Source: Callaeas wilsoni | Taxonomy: Eukaryota; Chordata; Aves; Passeriformes; Callaeidae | Direction of reading: 5' to 3' | Length of the DNA: 64,000 nt | Assembly: GCA_013398955.1 (NCBI GenBank) | Contig: VWPU01013620.1 | Coordinates: 1 to 64,000 of the forward strand | Program-made: the position numbers and the translations under genes | The notes under the pieces: generated by a model | The model's database searches: none | Told to the model about the DNA's origin: nothing | Seen by the model: only the letters and a program-made list of their open reading frames with translations | Shown here: in pieces, positions 52,801-63,567 of the stretch | Layout of the letters: each line of letters starts with the position of its first letter | Numbering within the stretch: position 1 is the stretch's first letter

Positions 52801-53204
52801 ATCTCTTGTGTTTTGGATGCATAACTTATTGCATGCTTATTGATGGGCAATACTGGAATTCTGTAACTGATGTCATTGCTGAGTGTGAGAGACATGGGGA
52901 CAGGATGATAGAGTTTGTTCCTTTGGCACAGGTGAAAATTAATAAACCAATTACTCGTTTTTTGTCCGATAGTAATTTCCCATTTTCTTTGCCTCGTTTT
53001 TTCTTTTTTTTGGCAGATATAGCCCAGCAGCTGCTCATCATGGAAATGTTTCTGATAACTGTAATCTCAAGGGTGATCTATCGGAGAAAGTACCATGACC
53101 TAGAGCCTCCGGAGTGTGCGGCTGAAGAACCTGGGGATGAGAAGCAGACGCCTAAGATTATCCTGAATGGTGCAGTTAGTGAAGATGGATTGCCGAAGGT
53201 TTAG
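43771..53204 (+). CDS. Organic solute transporter subunit alpha-like protein (spliced CDS, 8 exons, 338 aa)
   Basis: The spliced CDS is 43771-43849, 45354-45505, 45628-45701, 47035-47193, 49890-50001, 50880-51026, 52441-52546 and 53017-53204. It totals 1017 nt, giving 338 residues plus TAG, with all junctions in phase and GT/AG sites. Human OST-alpha (SLC51A) is about 340 residues. Family marks are the membrane segment 1 to EDAVY-like motif ([10 protein letters not shown], in exon 2), WVPRS in exon 3, the cysteine cluster [11 protein letters not shown] (139-149), KFALYQ at the end of exon 6 and the YRRK basic motif after the last membrane segment. About seven hydrophobic segments are visible. 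Known OST-alpha pairs with OST-beta to export bile acids and steroids across the basolateral membrane. A sequon (NGT, 6-8) lies in the short N-terminus. This may be an OST-alpha paralogue rather than SLC51A itself, because SLC51A is not known beside ZFX; I therefore give no symbol. Confidence 0.9.
43850..45353 (+). other. OST-alpha-like intron 1
   Basis: 1.5 kb. The first 580 bases are GC-rich CpG-island sequence with the C-rich hexamer array; the rest is ordinary AT-rich intron ending in a TCTCTCTCCACAG acceptor. Long frames here are compositional artefacts. Confidence 0.8.
43976..44175 (+). repeat. C-rich hexamer minisatellite (CCCTGT/CCCTGC variants)
   Basis: About 200 bases of imperfect tandem CCCTGT, CCCTGC and CCCGTG-type units begin 127 bases after exon 1. 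The + strand is C-rich, and the complementary template strand carries GGG runs spaced by three bases over the whole array. Confidence 0.95.
45354..45505 (+). CDS. OST-alpha-like exon 2
   Basis: 152 bases, acceptor CCACAG, donor GTAAGT. It encodes residues 27-77 with the first membrane segment (about 32-52) followed by [10 protein letters not shown] and a basic KRS loop, then WINAAAP, the start of the second hydrophobic segment. A 122-base intron follows. Confidence 0.93.
45628..45701 (+). CDS. OST-alpha-like exon 3
   Basis: 74 bases, acceptor TCTGTAG, donor GTGAGT. It encodes residues 78-101 plus two bases, with the family motif [10 protein letters not shown]. The exon falls between the second and third membrane segments. 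Confidence 0.92.
45702..47034 (+). other. OST-alpha-like intron 3
   Basis: 1.3 kb of intron with no supported exon. A long frame from 46700 runs into exon 4, but its upstream part is intronic: the acceptor CTCTCTTAG ends at 47034 and phase with exon 3 is restored only there. Confidence 0.8.
47035..47193 (+). CDS. OST-alpha-like exon 4 (cysteine cluster)
   Basis: 159 bases, acceptor CTCTTAG, donor GTGAGT. It encodes residues 102-154, with a membrane segment ([14 protein letters not shown]), the ECGG turn and the [11 protein letters not shown] cluster at 139-149. Clustered cysteines at this point are characteristic of OST-alpha proteins and are candidates for lipid modification. Confidence 0.95.
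47194..49889 (+). other. OST-alpha-like intron 4
   Basis: 2.7 kb of AT-rich intron with no supported exon or clear transposon. It ends in a long T/A-rich polypyrimidine tract and TTGGCCAG. Confidence 0.8.
49890..50001 (+). CDS. OST-alpha-like exon 5
   Basis: 112 bases, donor GTAAGT. It encodes residues 155-192, a hydrophobic membrane segment preceded by [13 protein letters not shown], which aligns with the LMLGPFQYAF region of OST-alpha. The exon ends in YVLYN with no split codon. Confidence 0.93.
50002..50879 (+). other. OST-alpha-like intron 5
   Basis: 878 bases of ordinary intron ending in TTGCTTCTCAG. Short frames on both strands are not coding. Confidence 0.8.
50880..51026 (+). CDS. 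OST-alpha-like exon 6
   Basis: 147 bases, phase 0 at both ends, donor GTAAGA. It encodes residues 193-241 with the segment [20 protein letters not shown] and then a basic loop, ending in PKFALYQ, matching the AKFALFQ of OST-alpha. Confidence 0.94.
51027..52440 (+). other. OST-alpha-like intron 6
   Basis: 1.4 kb of intron. It contains an A/T-rich imperfect repeat at about 51505-51580 (CTTAAAGAGTA and CTTAAATA words). The acceptor is CTCTGCTGCAG. Confidence 0.8.
52441..52546 (+). CDS. OST-alpha-like exon 7
   Basis: 106 bases, donor GTAAGT. It encodes residues 242-276, [14 protein letters not shown] followed by an extracellular-type loop with CAPPLSS, comparable to the CSPPYSS of OST-alpha. 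It splits one codon with exon 8. Confidence 0.93.
53017..53204 (+). CDS. OST-alpha-like exon 8 (stop)
   Basis: The acceptor TTTGGCAG ends at 53016 and the TAG is at 53202-53204. It encodes residues 277-338: the last membrane segment ([16 protein letters not shown]), the basic YRRKYHD motif and a 35-residue acidic cytoplasmic tail. The frame upstream of 53017 is intronic. Confidence 0.95.
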
Positions 53205-54282
53205 AAGCCTCCTGTGCTCCTGTTCTGCAGGAGCTGTAAGCTCAGCTTCAGAACCTTGTATATTCTTGCACCAAAAATAGCCACTGTCCATGTTGGAACA
53301 ACTTCTGGCATAACTGCCTGTGAGCTGCAGTACTGAAAGGACCAGTAAAGATAATCCTGTTGATTCTCCAGCGATGTATGCATGGTGTGAGTGTTTCCAT
53401 ACCATGTAATTTACTAAGGTTTTATACCATTTTATGCTGTTACTGAGCACTTGATGGTGCCAGACTGTCTTACAATATTTTATTTTATTTTTCTTTTTTA
53501 GCATTAGAATGGCTATGATTTAGAGTTAATTCAGAGCAATTATTTTTCATATTTTTTGACTTTTTAAAATCTTTTTTCACCTTGGATTGCTGTCATACGT
53601 CCAACACAGCATTTTTTCACACTTCCCCCATTACAATAGATCATCTCTCACTCGATGCCATGAGCTCACCATAGCTAATTCTGATCAGTAAATACAGTCT
53701 CATATATTTGTTCTGAAATCCCCAAACCGATGTGGGCTCTCCACCTACAGAAACAATGATCTCTCTAGGGCAAGACTTTTTACATTCCTTGGTAATTCAC
53801 CTCCTAAACTGGTAAACACACAATTACTGTTTGTAAATATGTCAGATGCTCTTCCTATGAGCAGCAGGTTCTCTGTCACTGTCCTGGAAACAGAAAGTAG
53901 GAGTTAGAGTCTGGGATGTCTTCAGCCACTGGTCGGTGATGTCACTTGGTGCTTTGGCTCTCTGCTTGGTAAAGGGGGATAATGATCCTCAGGATCCCTG
54001 CACTAACAGCGTCTGTGAGGATGGGAACGATTGAAAGGACGATTGCAGATGCTGGTCCCCAGCCAGCTGAGCATGAGCCAGCGTGTCCCCAGGTGGCCAA
54101 GAAGGCCAATGGCACCTGGCCTGTGTCAGCAATGGTGTGGCCAGCAGGACCAGGGCAGGATTGTCCCACTGGGAAGGCCATGCCTTGAATCTCTTGTTCA
54201 GGTTTGGACCCCTCATGACAAAAAGGACATTGTGGTGCTGGAGTGTGTCCAGAGAACGGCAAGAGAACAAAGCTAGGCAGAT
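53205..54282 (+). other. Probable 3' UTR and downstream flank of the OST-alpha-like gene
   Basis: AT-rich sequence after the stop. No canonical AATAAA is seen; variant AGTAAA hexamers occur near 53345 and 53687. The end of the transcript therefore cannot be placed. GC-richer sequence at 53.95-54.25 kb has overlapping frames with no recognisable product. Confidence 0.45.
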
Positions 54283-54748
54283 AGAGTCACAGTATATTTT
54301 GGGTTGGAAGAGACCTTTAAAGGTCATCTAGGCCAAGCCCCCTGCAGTGAGCAGGGACATTCTCACTGAGATCAGGTTGCTCAGAGCCCCGTCCAACCTG
54401 ACCTTGAATGTTTCCAGGGATGGAGCACCTGCCACCTCTCTGGGCCACCCATTCCATTATTTTATGCCTCTCACTGTAAAATTTTTTTCCTTACATCTAG
54501 CCTAAATCTACCCTCCTGTAGTTTAAAACCATTATCCCTTGTCCTGTTGCAGCAGGCCCTGCTAAAAAGGGTGTCCCCATCTTTCTTGTAGTCCTCTTTA
54601 GATACTGGAAGGCCACAATAAGGTGGCCTCTTCCCAGAGCCTTCTATTCTCCAGGCGGAACAGTCCCATCTCTCTCAGCCTGTCTTCATAGGCTGATGTG
54701 GTCCAGTCCTCTCATCATTTCTGTGGCCCTTCTGTGGACCCAGTGGGG
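54283..54748 (-). mobile_element. CR1 LINE 3' portion
   Basis: The + strand starts with GTCACAGTATATTTTGGGTT, then GGAAGAGACCTTTAAAGGTC, the reverse complement of the CR1 3' terminus, followed by the GTCCAACCTGACCTTGAATG and GGGCCACCCATTCCA blocks of the 3' region. The element is therefore inserted in minus orientation. Its 5' end is truncated near 54748 (after the CTGTGGACCCAGTGGGGCTT stretch). No intact reverse transcriptase frame remains. Confidence 0.92.
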
Positions 54749-57211
54749 CTTTATTTATGGCTTACATTGAATTAAAACATTGCATTCCATTTGGGAATTG
54801 ATGGGAATTGAAATATTCTGAAAATGACTAGTGAACCACCTGAAGTAGAAATTGGGGTTGACTTAAAATGTTTTCTTCTTTCTGACTGAGGTCAGAAACA
54901 ATATTTTCTTTAACAACTGAAGGATTCCATTACAGTAGAAAACTTGATTTATTTTTGTTTTGAAATGGTTGATGCAATTTTTATATTTAATCTTTTTTTC
55001 TAAGTAGGCAGTCTGGGAAATTAATACAGACTCTTGAACTACATTAATTTGAGAGAATCTGCACTTTTCCCTTGAAAAATAATTTATGTGAAAATTTTTA
55101 CTCTGTATTAGAGTGAGTGCACTAGAATTAACTGGGATCAGCTAACTTAATATGAGAAATCTTCTTAATGTATTTTAACATTGTGACTATTAGCATATTC
55201 CTAATGTTGCTCTATATCAGTGTAATCTAGGCCACAGGTACATACACAGGCTTGAAGAGCAATATTGAATTTCATAACAGCATTGGGGATGGTTAGCAGC
55301 GAGTTCAATCAGCTTCAAAATTGGAAAATAAAATATTTTGAGTTGGTAAGGCATCTTTGCATTTTCTGTAGTGGTTCTGCAAGGGAATGCTTTGATGGGT
55401 GGGATCTGTGGCATGAGAAAGCAGATCCATGTGCTGTAGTATGGAGAGTGCATTTGAAAACAGATGGAGTGTGTAAGAAGTGGTATCTGTAGCTCCAGAT
55501 GAGGCTGCTGAGGCACAGCAAAAGTCTTCACTCATTGCTGTTGGACTGGTGTCTGTCATGTCTCTGTAGTGCCTGTTAAATATATCTTGTAAACATCAGC
55601 GTGGGCCTGATTTAGCCACAGGTATCGCTAGCTGTTATGTTTTTGGACAGTTATTTAATACTTGTTGTGACCTTCATCTGACATATTTCAGCTACAAAAT
55701 GTGCTGTGGTGATTGTCAAGCAGACTTCGGATTTGGCAGCAAATCTGTTTACTATGTACAGTCATGGAGATCTCATTCCAAACATCACTTACTTACACAG
55801 AAGCCTTTTCAGAGCAAAATTAGACATATATTTTCTTAAATACATGCCTAAGAGCTTTCCTGAGTTACAGCTTATGTGACTGTAGCAGAATGCGAGGGCT
55901 TTATCATTACAAATTTTGTTTTCCTTTTTGTTTTAAAATCAAGACTTTCTGCCCTCCTCTGGCTCAGACCAAGAGCTGTGTCCTGCCTAGTGGAGGTGCC
56001 TGGAAGCAGGTGGCCTCCGTTGCAGGGCCTTCATTCAACTGCTCTCGAAATGAAAACATTGCAAGTCACCACCTCCAAGCCTTAATCAGTCTGGGGATGG
56101 AAAAACAAAACAGAGAGCTGGAAATTCCTCCAGTCTCAGTTCTGATAACCATCCTTTTCAGGTCACTTTCAGCCATGTGTTTGTGATTGAAGTATTTGAA
56201 AGCAGTTGACAAGAGCTAGAAGATAAATTTCACAACTTGTTTTATACAGCTGTGGTAAAGTAATGAGTGTTAGGGTGAGTGCATAATAGTTATGCCGTGT
56301 TTGCCTGGGATTATCGTGTGAGGAAGGGTGAAGGTAATTTTATCAGTGTTTTCTGTGGTTAACAACATTAAACAGAGATAAGCATACCCAGAGGCGTGTG
56401 ATTGAGGGTTAAGAGGCTTCAGGCATGTGGAAGTAATTTATTAGAACATGGGAAAAATGAGTCACATATTTTGGGTGTCCATATGCTAAAGATGCAGGCA
56501 GGAGGGTGAACACTGGCCATGAAATCTCCTGGAGTGTCATGCAGGGTAATAACCCGCACACAAGGAGGAGAAACAGCTTGTAACCATCTCTAGCACCTTG
56601 TAATGTTGCTGGGGTGGGTTGGTAAACAGAAGCTGCTCCGTGCTCTTCTTTTCCACCTGTCCTTCAAGCTATTAATGTTAAAGCAACACTGGCTGAATCC
56701 ATCCTGTTGCAGGAGACCATGGTGTGGGCTCCTGTTGGCTGCAGCATTGGCAGTGCTGGAACCTTGAAGAGGTTCCCTCAGCAGACCTCCTTGCAAGGCA
56801 AGCTTTGCCATGCCTTTGTGTTTCTCGTGTCTCAGGCCTCTCATCAAAGGCCTCATGACTAAATAACCAAAGGAGGTGTTTCAGGAATTAAGAGGGTGCT
56901 TTGCTGGCTATAGAACTTCTTATCCCTACATCCCACCCTCCAATTGTCCTGTCTGCTCCTGCACCCTCCCACTTGCCTCTGCCTTGTTCTCCCTGCTTGA
57001 GAGAAAATATCGTGTGGGTACCCATCAGGGAGGATGTGCAAGGGTGTAGGCTCATGCCTGCAGACCCAGGACAGCTAGAGCCTGCTTTCTGTGCAGTGTC
57101 TGTTTCCAAAGAAAAGCCAAGAAAAAATACCCACAGCAAAAGTTGTGATCCCAGGGTTCCCAGAGCTGGAGTAGAGGGAAGAAACCAGGTAACACTATTA
57201 AGTGATTAGAG
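54749..57211. other. Intergenic sequence, no supported gene
   Basis: AT-rich for the first kilobase, then average. Minus-strand frames at 55.2-55.6 kb and 56.6-57.1 kb show no domain or splice logic. I see nothing else of note. Confidence 0.55.
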
Positions 57212-57664
57212 AGTGTCCAAAGGAGGCCACGAGGATGGTGAAGGGCCTTGAGGGGAAACCGTGTGAGGAGTGGCTGAGGGCACCTGGTTTCTTCAGCCTG
57301 GAGAAGAGGAGACTGAGGGGAGACCTCACTGCAGTCACAACTTCCTTGTGAGGAGAAGAGGAGGGGCAGACACTGATCTCTTCTTTGTCGTGACCAGTGA
57401 CAGGACCCAAGGGAACGGCCTGAAGCTGAGTCAGGAAAGGTTTAGGTTGGATAGAAGGAAAAGGGTTTTCATCCAGTAGGTGATTTGGCACAGGAACAGG
57501 CTCCCTGGGGAAGTGCTTACAGCTCCAGCCTGACAGAGTTCAAGTGTTTGGACAATGCTCTCAGGCACATGGTGTGATTCTTGGGATTGTCCTTCACAGG
57601 GTCAGGAGCTGGACTTGATGATCCTAATAGGTGTCTTCCACCTCAGCATATTCTGTAATTCTGT
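57212..57664 (+). mobile_element. CR1 LINE 3' portion
   Basis: Ordered CR1 blocks in + orientation: AGGAGGCCACGAGGATGGTG, then GGAGAAGAGGAGACTGAGGG, then GAACAGGCTCCCTGGGGAAG, ending in GGACTTGATGATCCTAATAG and an ATTCTGTAATTCTG tail. About 450 bases remain, 5'-truncated. Several indels break any coding frame, so it is an old inactive copy. Confidence 0.92.
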
Positions 57665-60112
57665 TGGAATACAAACAATGGTAAATTGGACAAGTTAGGG
57701 CATAGGCAGATTTAGTGTAAGCAGTAGAGAAGCCCTGAAGACTCAGGGGTAACAGAGAAGACAGCAGTCATTCACTACACACCTAATGAAAATGGTAGAA
57801 TAGGTCTGTTGCAACAACTCCACCTATTCAATAGTTTGAATAGTTTGAGGCATTTGGCTTCCTTACCCTTAAAAAAAAGTCTAACTGCTGCTTTTGCTGG
57901 CAGCTATTCACGTGTTCCTTCAGGACAGCTCTTGAATCTACTTGCACCTCCTTAGCTCACAGGTAAAATGGATGACTATTTTCAACATACAGTTTTTGGG
58001 GGAAGAGGGTTAGATGACATACTGACTTCTTAACTGCTTTAGATCCCTTAAAAAGTGTTAGCTAGGTGATTCAAACAGTTGTGTGAATCAGCATGATCAT
58101 CTTGGTTTTAGCAAAAGGGAACCAAAGCAGGGAAATCTAGAGGACTATGTCTCTACATTGTGCTGGTTGACAAGATGAAGACAAAGAAGTAGATTGAAAG
58201 AGCTCAAAACCTATTTTTGCAGAATATTCTTTTTCTTTCTTTCTCCCCTTTTCTCAATATGCTGCCATTTTTTTACATGCAAAAGAAGTTTGTAACACCT
58301 ATACTGATGCCACTTACTGACAAATAACTGAGCAGCTGGTGTGCTGCTTAAGTCTCAGAATAGTCTTTATTGTTCTTCAAACAAGGAAAAGAAATCCCTA
58401 CTGTGGAAAGTGCACTGAAAAACAGGAAGAATTTTTTACATTTTTGTGGGAGAAATCAGACAGATTTTGACAATATTTTGGACAGTTTTGGTCAATTCTA
58501 AGGAGAGAGAATTGTCCAAGGGCAATTTCCTTTTCGTTTGCAGATGTCTTTATCCTTCACAACTACACATAGGCCCCATTCTCTAAGACCTAGCTGCCCA
58601 ACATCCCCTATGCAGATAGGATCACAGCATGTGTAGAGAGCTAGTAGTAGGATAAAATTACTTTTGTTTCCTTTAATGCAATTTAGCAGCTGAAAAGGGT
58701 CAGTTTCCCCTCTAGAGATTCGGGCATCAGATCACAGATGTCATCTGGGAACTAAGGAACGGTTTCCACACAAGCTGAAATTGGTGCAGACATCTTGGAG
58801 AACTACTAAGCTGTGAGAAAACGCTGCGAGACATTCTGCAGAGCAGAACCACAGGGAGAAAGGGAAGGCTGCTGGCAAGGGGCAGAGTATTGACACAGAG
58901 ACAATTAGCAGCTCAAGGGCTCTCAATGAGGGAAAAACAACACAAAAAGCATACAAAACCCTGTAGAAACAAAACCAAGTAGCCCAAGAATAGCAGCTGA
59001 GCAATGTCAAGGATCAGCCCTTTGCAAGCAGCCACAGACGCCAACCCTTCCCCTCCTGGCTGAAGCAGCCCAGCCAGCCCTGGCTGCTCCTATGCCTTAT
59101 CAAGGGCGGTGAGCACCTTAGCTTGTTAGCTCTACCCACACGTTGTGCATATTGACCGATAAATCAGAAGTTTAACTCTTTTAAGCTGTGAAATCCACTT
59201 TGCTGAGGCTTGGTACCTAGCAAAAGGGAGAGCTGTTCAGTATAGGCAGCACCTCCTCATCTATCACCCTTGGCAAACCCCTGCCTTAAGAGCCAAAGCA
59301 GGAACTAAAAGTAACATAGAAACAACTTTGAATTTATATTAATCCCTTATTGCCAATTACTGAAAAAGGTGAGTTTTGAGCTTCAGTGTCTCCCTGTAGC
59401 CTTGTCATACCCAGCCAGCAAAGGGTGTGAGCTAATTGTTAAATTCAGTTCAACAAGTTCCTCATTAGGGCAAAATTACCTGAGTTTGAAATCTGCTAAT
59501 TTTCCAATCAGGGTGAGTGTTTGCACTTGTGATTTGGAAATAATTAACACACGGTATAACATCAAAACCTATGTAAAGGCTAATGGTAGGAGGACTAATT
59601 TCCTTGGCATGAAAGTGGTGTGTTGGTTTCCCTAGAGCTCTATTACTATCCTTTCGGTATTGGTATCTACTGTGTAAGGATTCTTGTCTTTATTTAAACT
59701 GTTTCTCCACAGAGTTATACTTTTTAATGATAATTTTGAAAAATTTAGCTATTATCTTCCAGGCTTGTATTTTTTTTTTAATTTTGAAATGTGCTGTATT
59801 TCTTTCTTCTTCCTTCTATTAATGCAGACTTTCCTAGAATTACTTGTTTCTATTATCCCTAAGAGGAGACAATAAACTGATTAGAGCTTTAGCCTGAGTT
59901 CTGCAAATTTAATAATGCACCTTCTCAGGAAACCCATGTTCTGATCCTTCAGAGCATTCCTAGGAATGTGAATGCCCTGTAGTACTTAGAAAGAAATTAT
60001 GTCCAGGTAGGACAATTAATTAGGAAAGCAGATGTGTGCATGGGAGAAACAAATGTAGCTGGAAAACACAAACGAATTTCCTACCTTAGTTTCAGCAGCC
60101 CTGAATTCTAAC
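57665..60112. other. Intergenic sequence, no supported gene
   Basis: AT-rich sequence with a pyrimidine tract near 58230-58260. A minus-strand frame at 58741-59010 lacks recognisable features. I see no other element. Confidence 0.55.
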
Positions 60113-60256
60113 ATCCTGACATAGCTTAGCTGGTCTGAGCATGGTGCTAATAATGCCAAGGTTATGGCTTTGATCCCTGTGTGGGCCATTCACATAAGAG
60201 TTGGACTTGGTGATCTTTGTAGGTCCCTTTCAACTCAGAATATTCTGTGAATGTGT
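60113..60256 (+). mobile_element. tRNA-Ile-derived SINE with CR1-like tail
   Basis: The head reads TAGCTTAGCTGG (A box), then GGTGCTAATAATGCCAAGGT, which matches the anticodon arm of tRNA-Ile (AAT), then CTTTGATCCC (degraded B box) and GGGCCA, the tRNA 3' stem. It passes directly into GTTGGACTTGGTGATCTTTG and CCTTTCAACTCAGAATATTC, a CR1 3' end. This chimera is the layout of the CR1-mobilised SINEs described in songbirds. Mutations in the B box and elsewhere mark it as an old copy, not a working tRNA gene. Confidence 0.85.
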
Positions 60257-61431
60257 ATTATTGGATAACAGCAGCTGGTATAAACCAGATATTTTCTCTG
60301 GTAAGTGATGCTACCCTTATAGCTTAGAGCACAGCACTAGGACAACTCGGTGCATTAGTGACCTCTCACCACAGGGCTCCAAAAGGAGAGGAACGACTTT
60401 AATCTCTGGTAGCCAACTCCGCCCAAGTGTTAGTCCTGGTGTGAGTGTGCTGTGGCTATTGACAAGCAGGGTGTGACTTGACAGGTACTGACAAGGAGAA
60501 GAGCCCTCTCAACGTGAGCAGGCAGCCTGCCAGAGGTCCAGTTTCAGCCAGGGCAGCAGTGGCACAGCGTGTGGTACACAGCTCTGCCTGCCCACCACTG
60601 GCACGTGGGGCTTTTCTTTGCCTTTTCTCACAGCACTGCCTTTAAGCTCCTAAGACCTCCAAGCAGAGCCTCCCACAAAAAAGAAAGCCATCAAAGGTAG
60701 GGAAGTTTTAAATGACATCTGACCTCCCAAAGCTTTGTCAAGCAGCATTCTTCAGGTGGAAAGGCTGCCTGGAGAAGCTCTGGGATAGAAATGTAGTTCT
60801 TTCTGGGCAGCTCTGTCTTCTCGCCTGTCCACAGATATCTATGGCAATTATGGCAATGTTTGCACTGAGATAGGAATTGTGTTCCAGGTACTTGTGAGTC
60901 AGCTCTCAGGAATTCCCTTACTGGATTAGTATTTCTGACTTATATAACCTGTTTTGAACATTGCCAGTACCATAATTGTTTGGAGCTTTCTCTTCTCAAT
61001 GCGTTTTTTGACAACTGTAACCAGAGCTTGCTTTTCTTCTTTCATGGAGGATGTATTTGTGATTTGTGTCTGTGCCCATTCACACTGCCAGAACTGCTAC
61101 ACAGAGGTGGTAGGGATTTGCATTTTCATGCAAGCTGATGGCTCCCTTTCTTGGTCAGTTTTTCTTTTTTTTGCTCATTGCTTATGAACTACTATTGCTT
61201 GTGAAATTCTGAGCTGCAAGTCTCATATCCCTTTTTATATTGCTCTGTTTCTGTTCACCTGCCCAATTTTGTTCATGACATCAGCTGCTGTGGCTTCTGT
61301 GCTTCAAAAGAAATTGTTCACCTCCAATCTGGTTGTTTTGTTTATGGGCAATATCTCCTAAGTCAAATACCCAGAGCTGTGAGACCATCTTCTTTTCCCC
61401 CTCTTGTGTGGAGCATCCCCCCACATTGCTT

Positions 61432-61540
61432 GTATTTAATGTGGTAAAGAAAGCATGGTCAATTAAGTGAGAGGGGCTAATACATTACCATTAATGATTT
61501 AGATTGGAGATGATTGCTTATTTTTGTGAAGCTATTTGTT
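61432..61540. other. Candidate conserved non-coding element (homeodomain-type motifs)
   Basis: Within 110 bases there are CAATTAAG, CTAATACATTACC, ATTAATGATTTAG and GATTGGAGATGATTG, a dense group of TAAT-core and TGATTG/TGATTT words typical of homeodomain and PBX/MEIS-type sites. There is no coding frame. Enhancer function and conservation are inferred only. Confidence 0.3.
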
Positions 61541-62429
61541 TTCTCTACATATCTTGTCTTCTAGTTTCAAAAAAGATCAAATTTCAAGTTCTGGTAAAGT
61601 AACGTTGGCCGTTTCACTCCAGTTCTTACTGAGCAGCTATTGTGTTACAAAAGACACACCTGGCAACTTGGGGATTTTTTTTTCTGCAGTGCCAGCTGCC
61701 TTGGGAGTTGCTGAAGAGCCCACACTGTATAAGCAATGAAGATCAAAGCCTTTAAATCATCTGGCACACCAAGTCCTGCCTGTTGTCTGCCTGGGAATGA
61801 TGTTAAGGAGATAAAGCTTAACCTGTAGCTTTCTTAGTCTGTTATCCTTTTGGTTACATGCTGCTTTCTACCAGGCAACCTCTTCTTTTATGCTCCTTCC
61901 TCACTTTGAAATTCTCTCACTGGAGGCCCAAAGATCAAGGTCTCCTGCCCCAGACCACCTGGGGAAAATGGCCCTTACTGAAATGGGGGATGTCTGCCAA
62001 AGTCCCCTTGTGAGATGCTGCCTTGTTTGGCTGCCTGCAAGGGGCCCAAGGCAGCTCTGAGCCCTCAGGTAAGTAACTGAGAGGTTAATACGGTCTTTGC
62101 TGTCAGTATAATTATGTGTCAGAAAACCAGATGGCTTCTGCAAGCTGATTGTAGTCTCAATCCATTCTCTGCTTTTAGTATAAATTGCCCTGTTGTTTAG
62201 TGCTGGCCCAGCAAACAGCATCCCTTGGAAGGCCACAGGGAGGTGTGTGTCCTGTTCAGATCCTGAACAGCCAAAGTAGCTTGTCACATTGCAAGGCAGC
62301 AACCAGCAGCAGCCAGGTGCCACAAGGAACCAGCTCTCAGGTGAGCCTTGCTTCTGCCCTGTGCTACAGCTTCTTCAGCAAAGCTGCATTCATGAATCCC
62401 TCGCAAAGGAATGAATTAAAATTATTCTT

Positions 62430-62720
62430 GTAATGATTTTAGTGGGATCTTGAATGCTTTTGTAACATTAAAAAAGAGACAATGCTAGTCTTTTGCCAGC
62501 AGCCCATCATCAATTTTAGCCTGTCTCTCCCTGGAGGAAAAGAATGCTGATAGATGGAGAGAGGTTAAAAGGATTTAATTTGGATTTATCATTCTTAATT
62601 TTCTAGACTTAAACCCTCTCTTTGAATGGCTCTTTTTGAGGAAGTGATCTGAATCCTTTATTAGCTTAATAGGATTTGGCTAATATTACTGACCTTATCC
62701 CATCCTCAAGCAGGATTTCC
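62430..62720. other. Candidate conserved non-coding element
   Basis: An AT-rich, CpG-free block with TAATGATTTT, AGGATTTAATTTGG, TTCTTAATTTTC, TTAGCTTAATAGG and CTAATATTACTG. No frame or transposon explains it. The texture resembles vertebrate developmental enhancers; this is inference from composition. Confidence 0.25.
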
Positions 62721-63567
62721 ACCAGCAGACTAAACAGATTTCCCTGACACTACAGCAAATCCTCTTTGTAAACAGTTGCAGCTGAGATGAGACTTGCTAT
62801 CGGTGCTTTCCCTCCACGTGAGTAAGCAATCCTGTTGAAACTCTCTCCTAAGGAGATATGAGACAAGTGTGACTAAGTGTCAGCTGGGCGGTTTATTTTT
62901 TCTTTAAAATCATGTGATTAATTAGTCAACGTTTTCTTGTCTTCTTTCTGTACTCTTCTGCCACATGAAGCTGAAGAACCCCTGCAATTGTGTTGCACTA
63001 AAAAAATTGCACTGAGAGATCATTTCTATCTTAGCCTCTGAGGTTCCAGCACACTGCCACCACGACAGCAAAAGAAGCTGAAGTTTGTTTGTGCCACGAT
63101 GGGAAATACAGCTCATTCTCATTTAATCTATTTTTATTCCAGTCTCTCCAGGGGTTTCAGTACCATACCATGAGAAGAAACTTAATTCTGCTAATGAAGT
63201 CAAAATCACTGTATTTGAGATAATTCCCCACCCCTGTCAGAAGAGAAGGAAAAAAAAAAAGGAACATGATAAAATAATTGTGTCACACCTCCACACCCCC
63301 CCCGCCCCTCTTTTGTTTCCACATTTCTTCCCAGATGAGGAATTTGCTGCAGCAGCCACAGGGGAAGTTATGTCACGGACTACAGAGCAAATGTCCCCGT
63401 TGGATGCTCAGGGACTCCACCTAAGGATCAGTGGTCTCTAAAGGCTGAGCCCACTCCCTCTTACCTTCTCCGACCAGCAGCAAGAGCACGCTGGAGCGTT
63501 CGGCCTGACACGTGGGACGTGCCCATCTTCTGCAAGGCGGAGACGCGAGGAAGGGGTGTCCGCGGGG

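Larger units (their letters stand above)
60257..63567. other. Intergenic sequence with possible regulatory blocks
   Basis: No coding exon is supported. Two AT-rich blocks with TAAT clusters are listed separately. A C-run lies near 63290-63305, and GC rises from about 63.4 kb. Confidence 0.55.

Noticed and set aside
60121..60188. A functional tRNA-Ile gene
   Set aside because: The T-arm and acceptor stem are degraded and the sequence runs straight into a CR1-like tail, so it is a SINE head.
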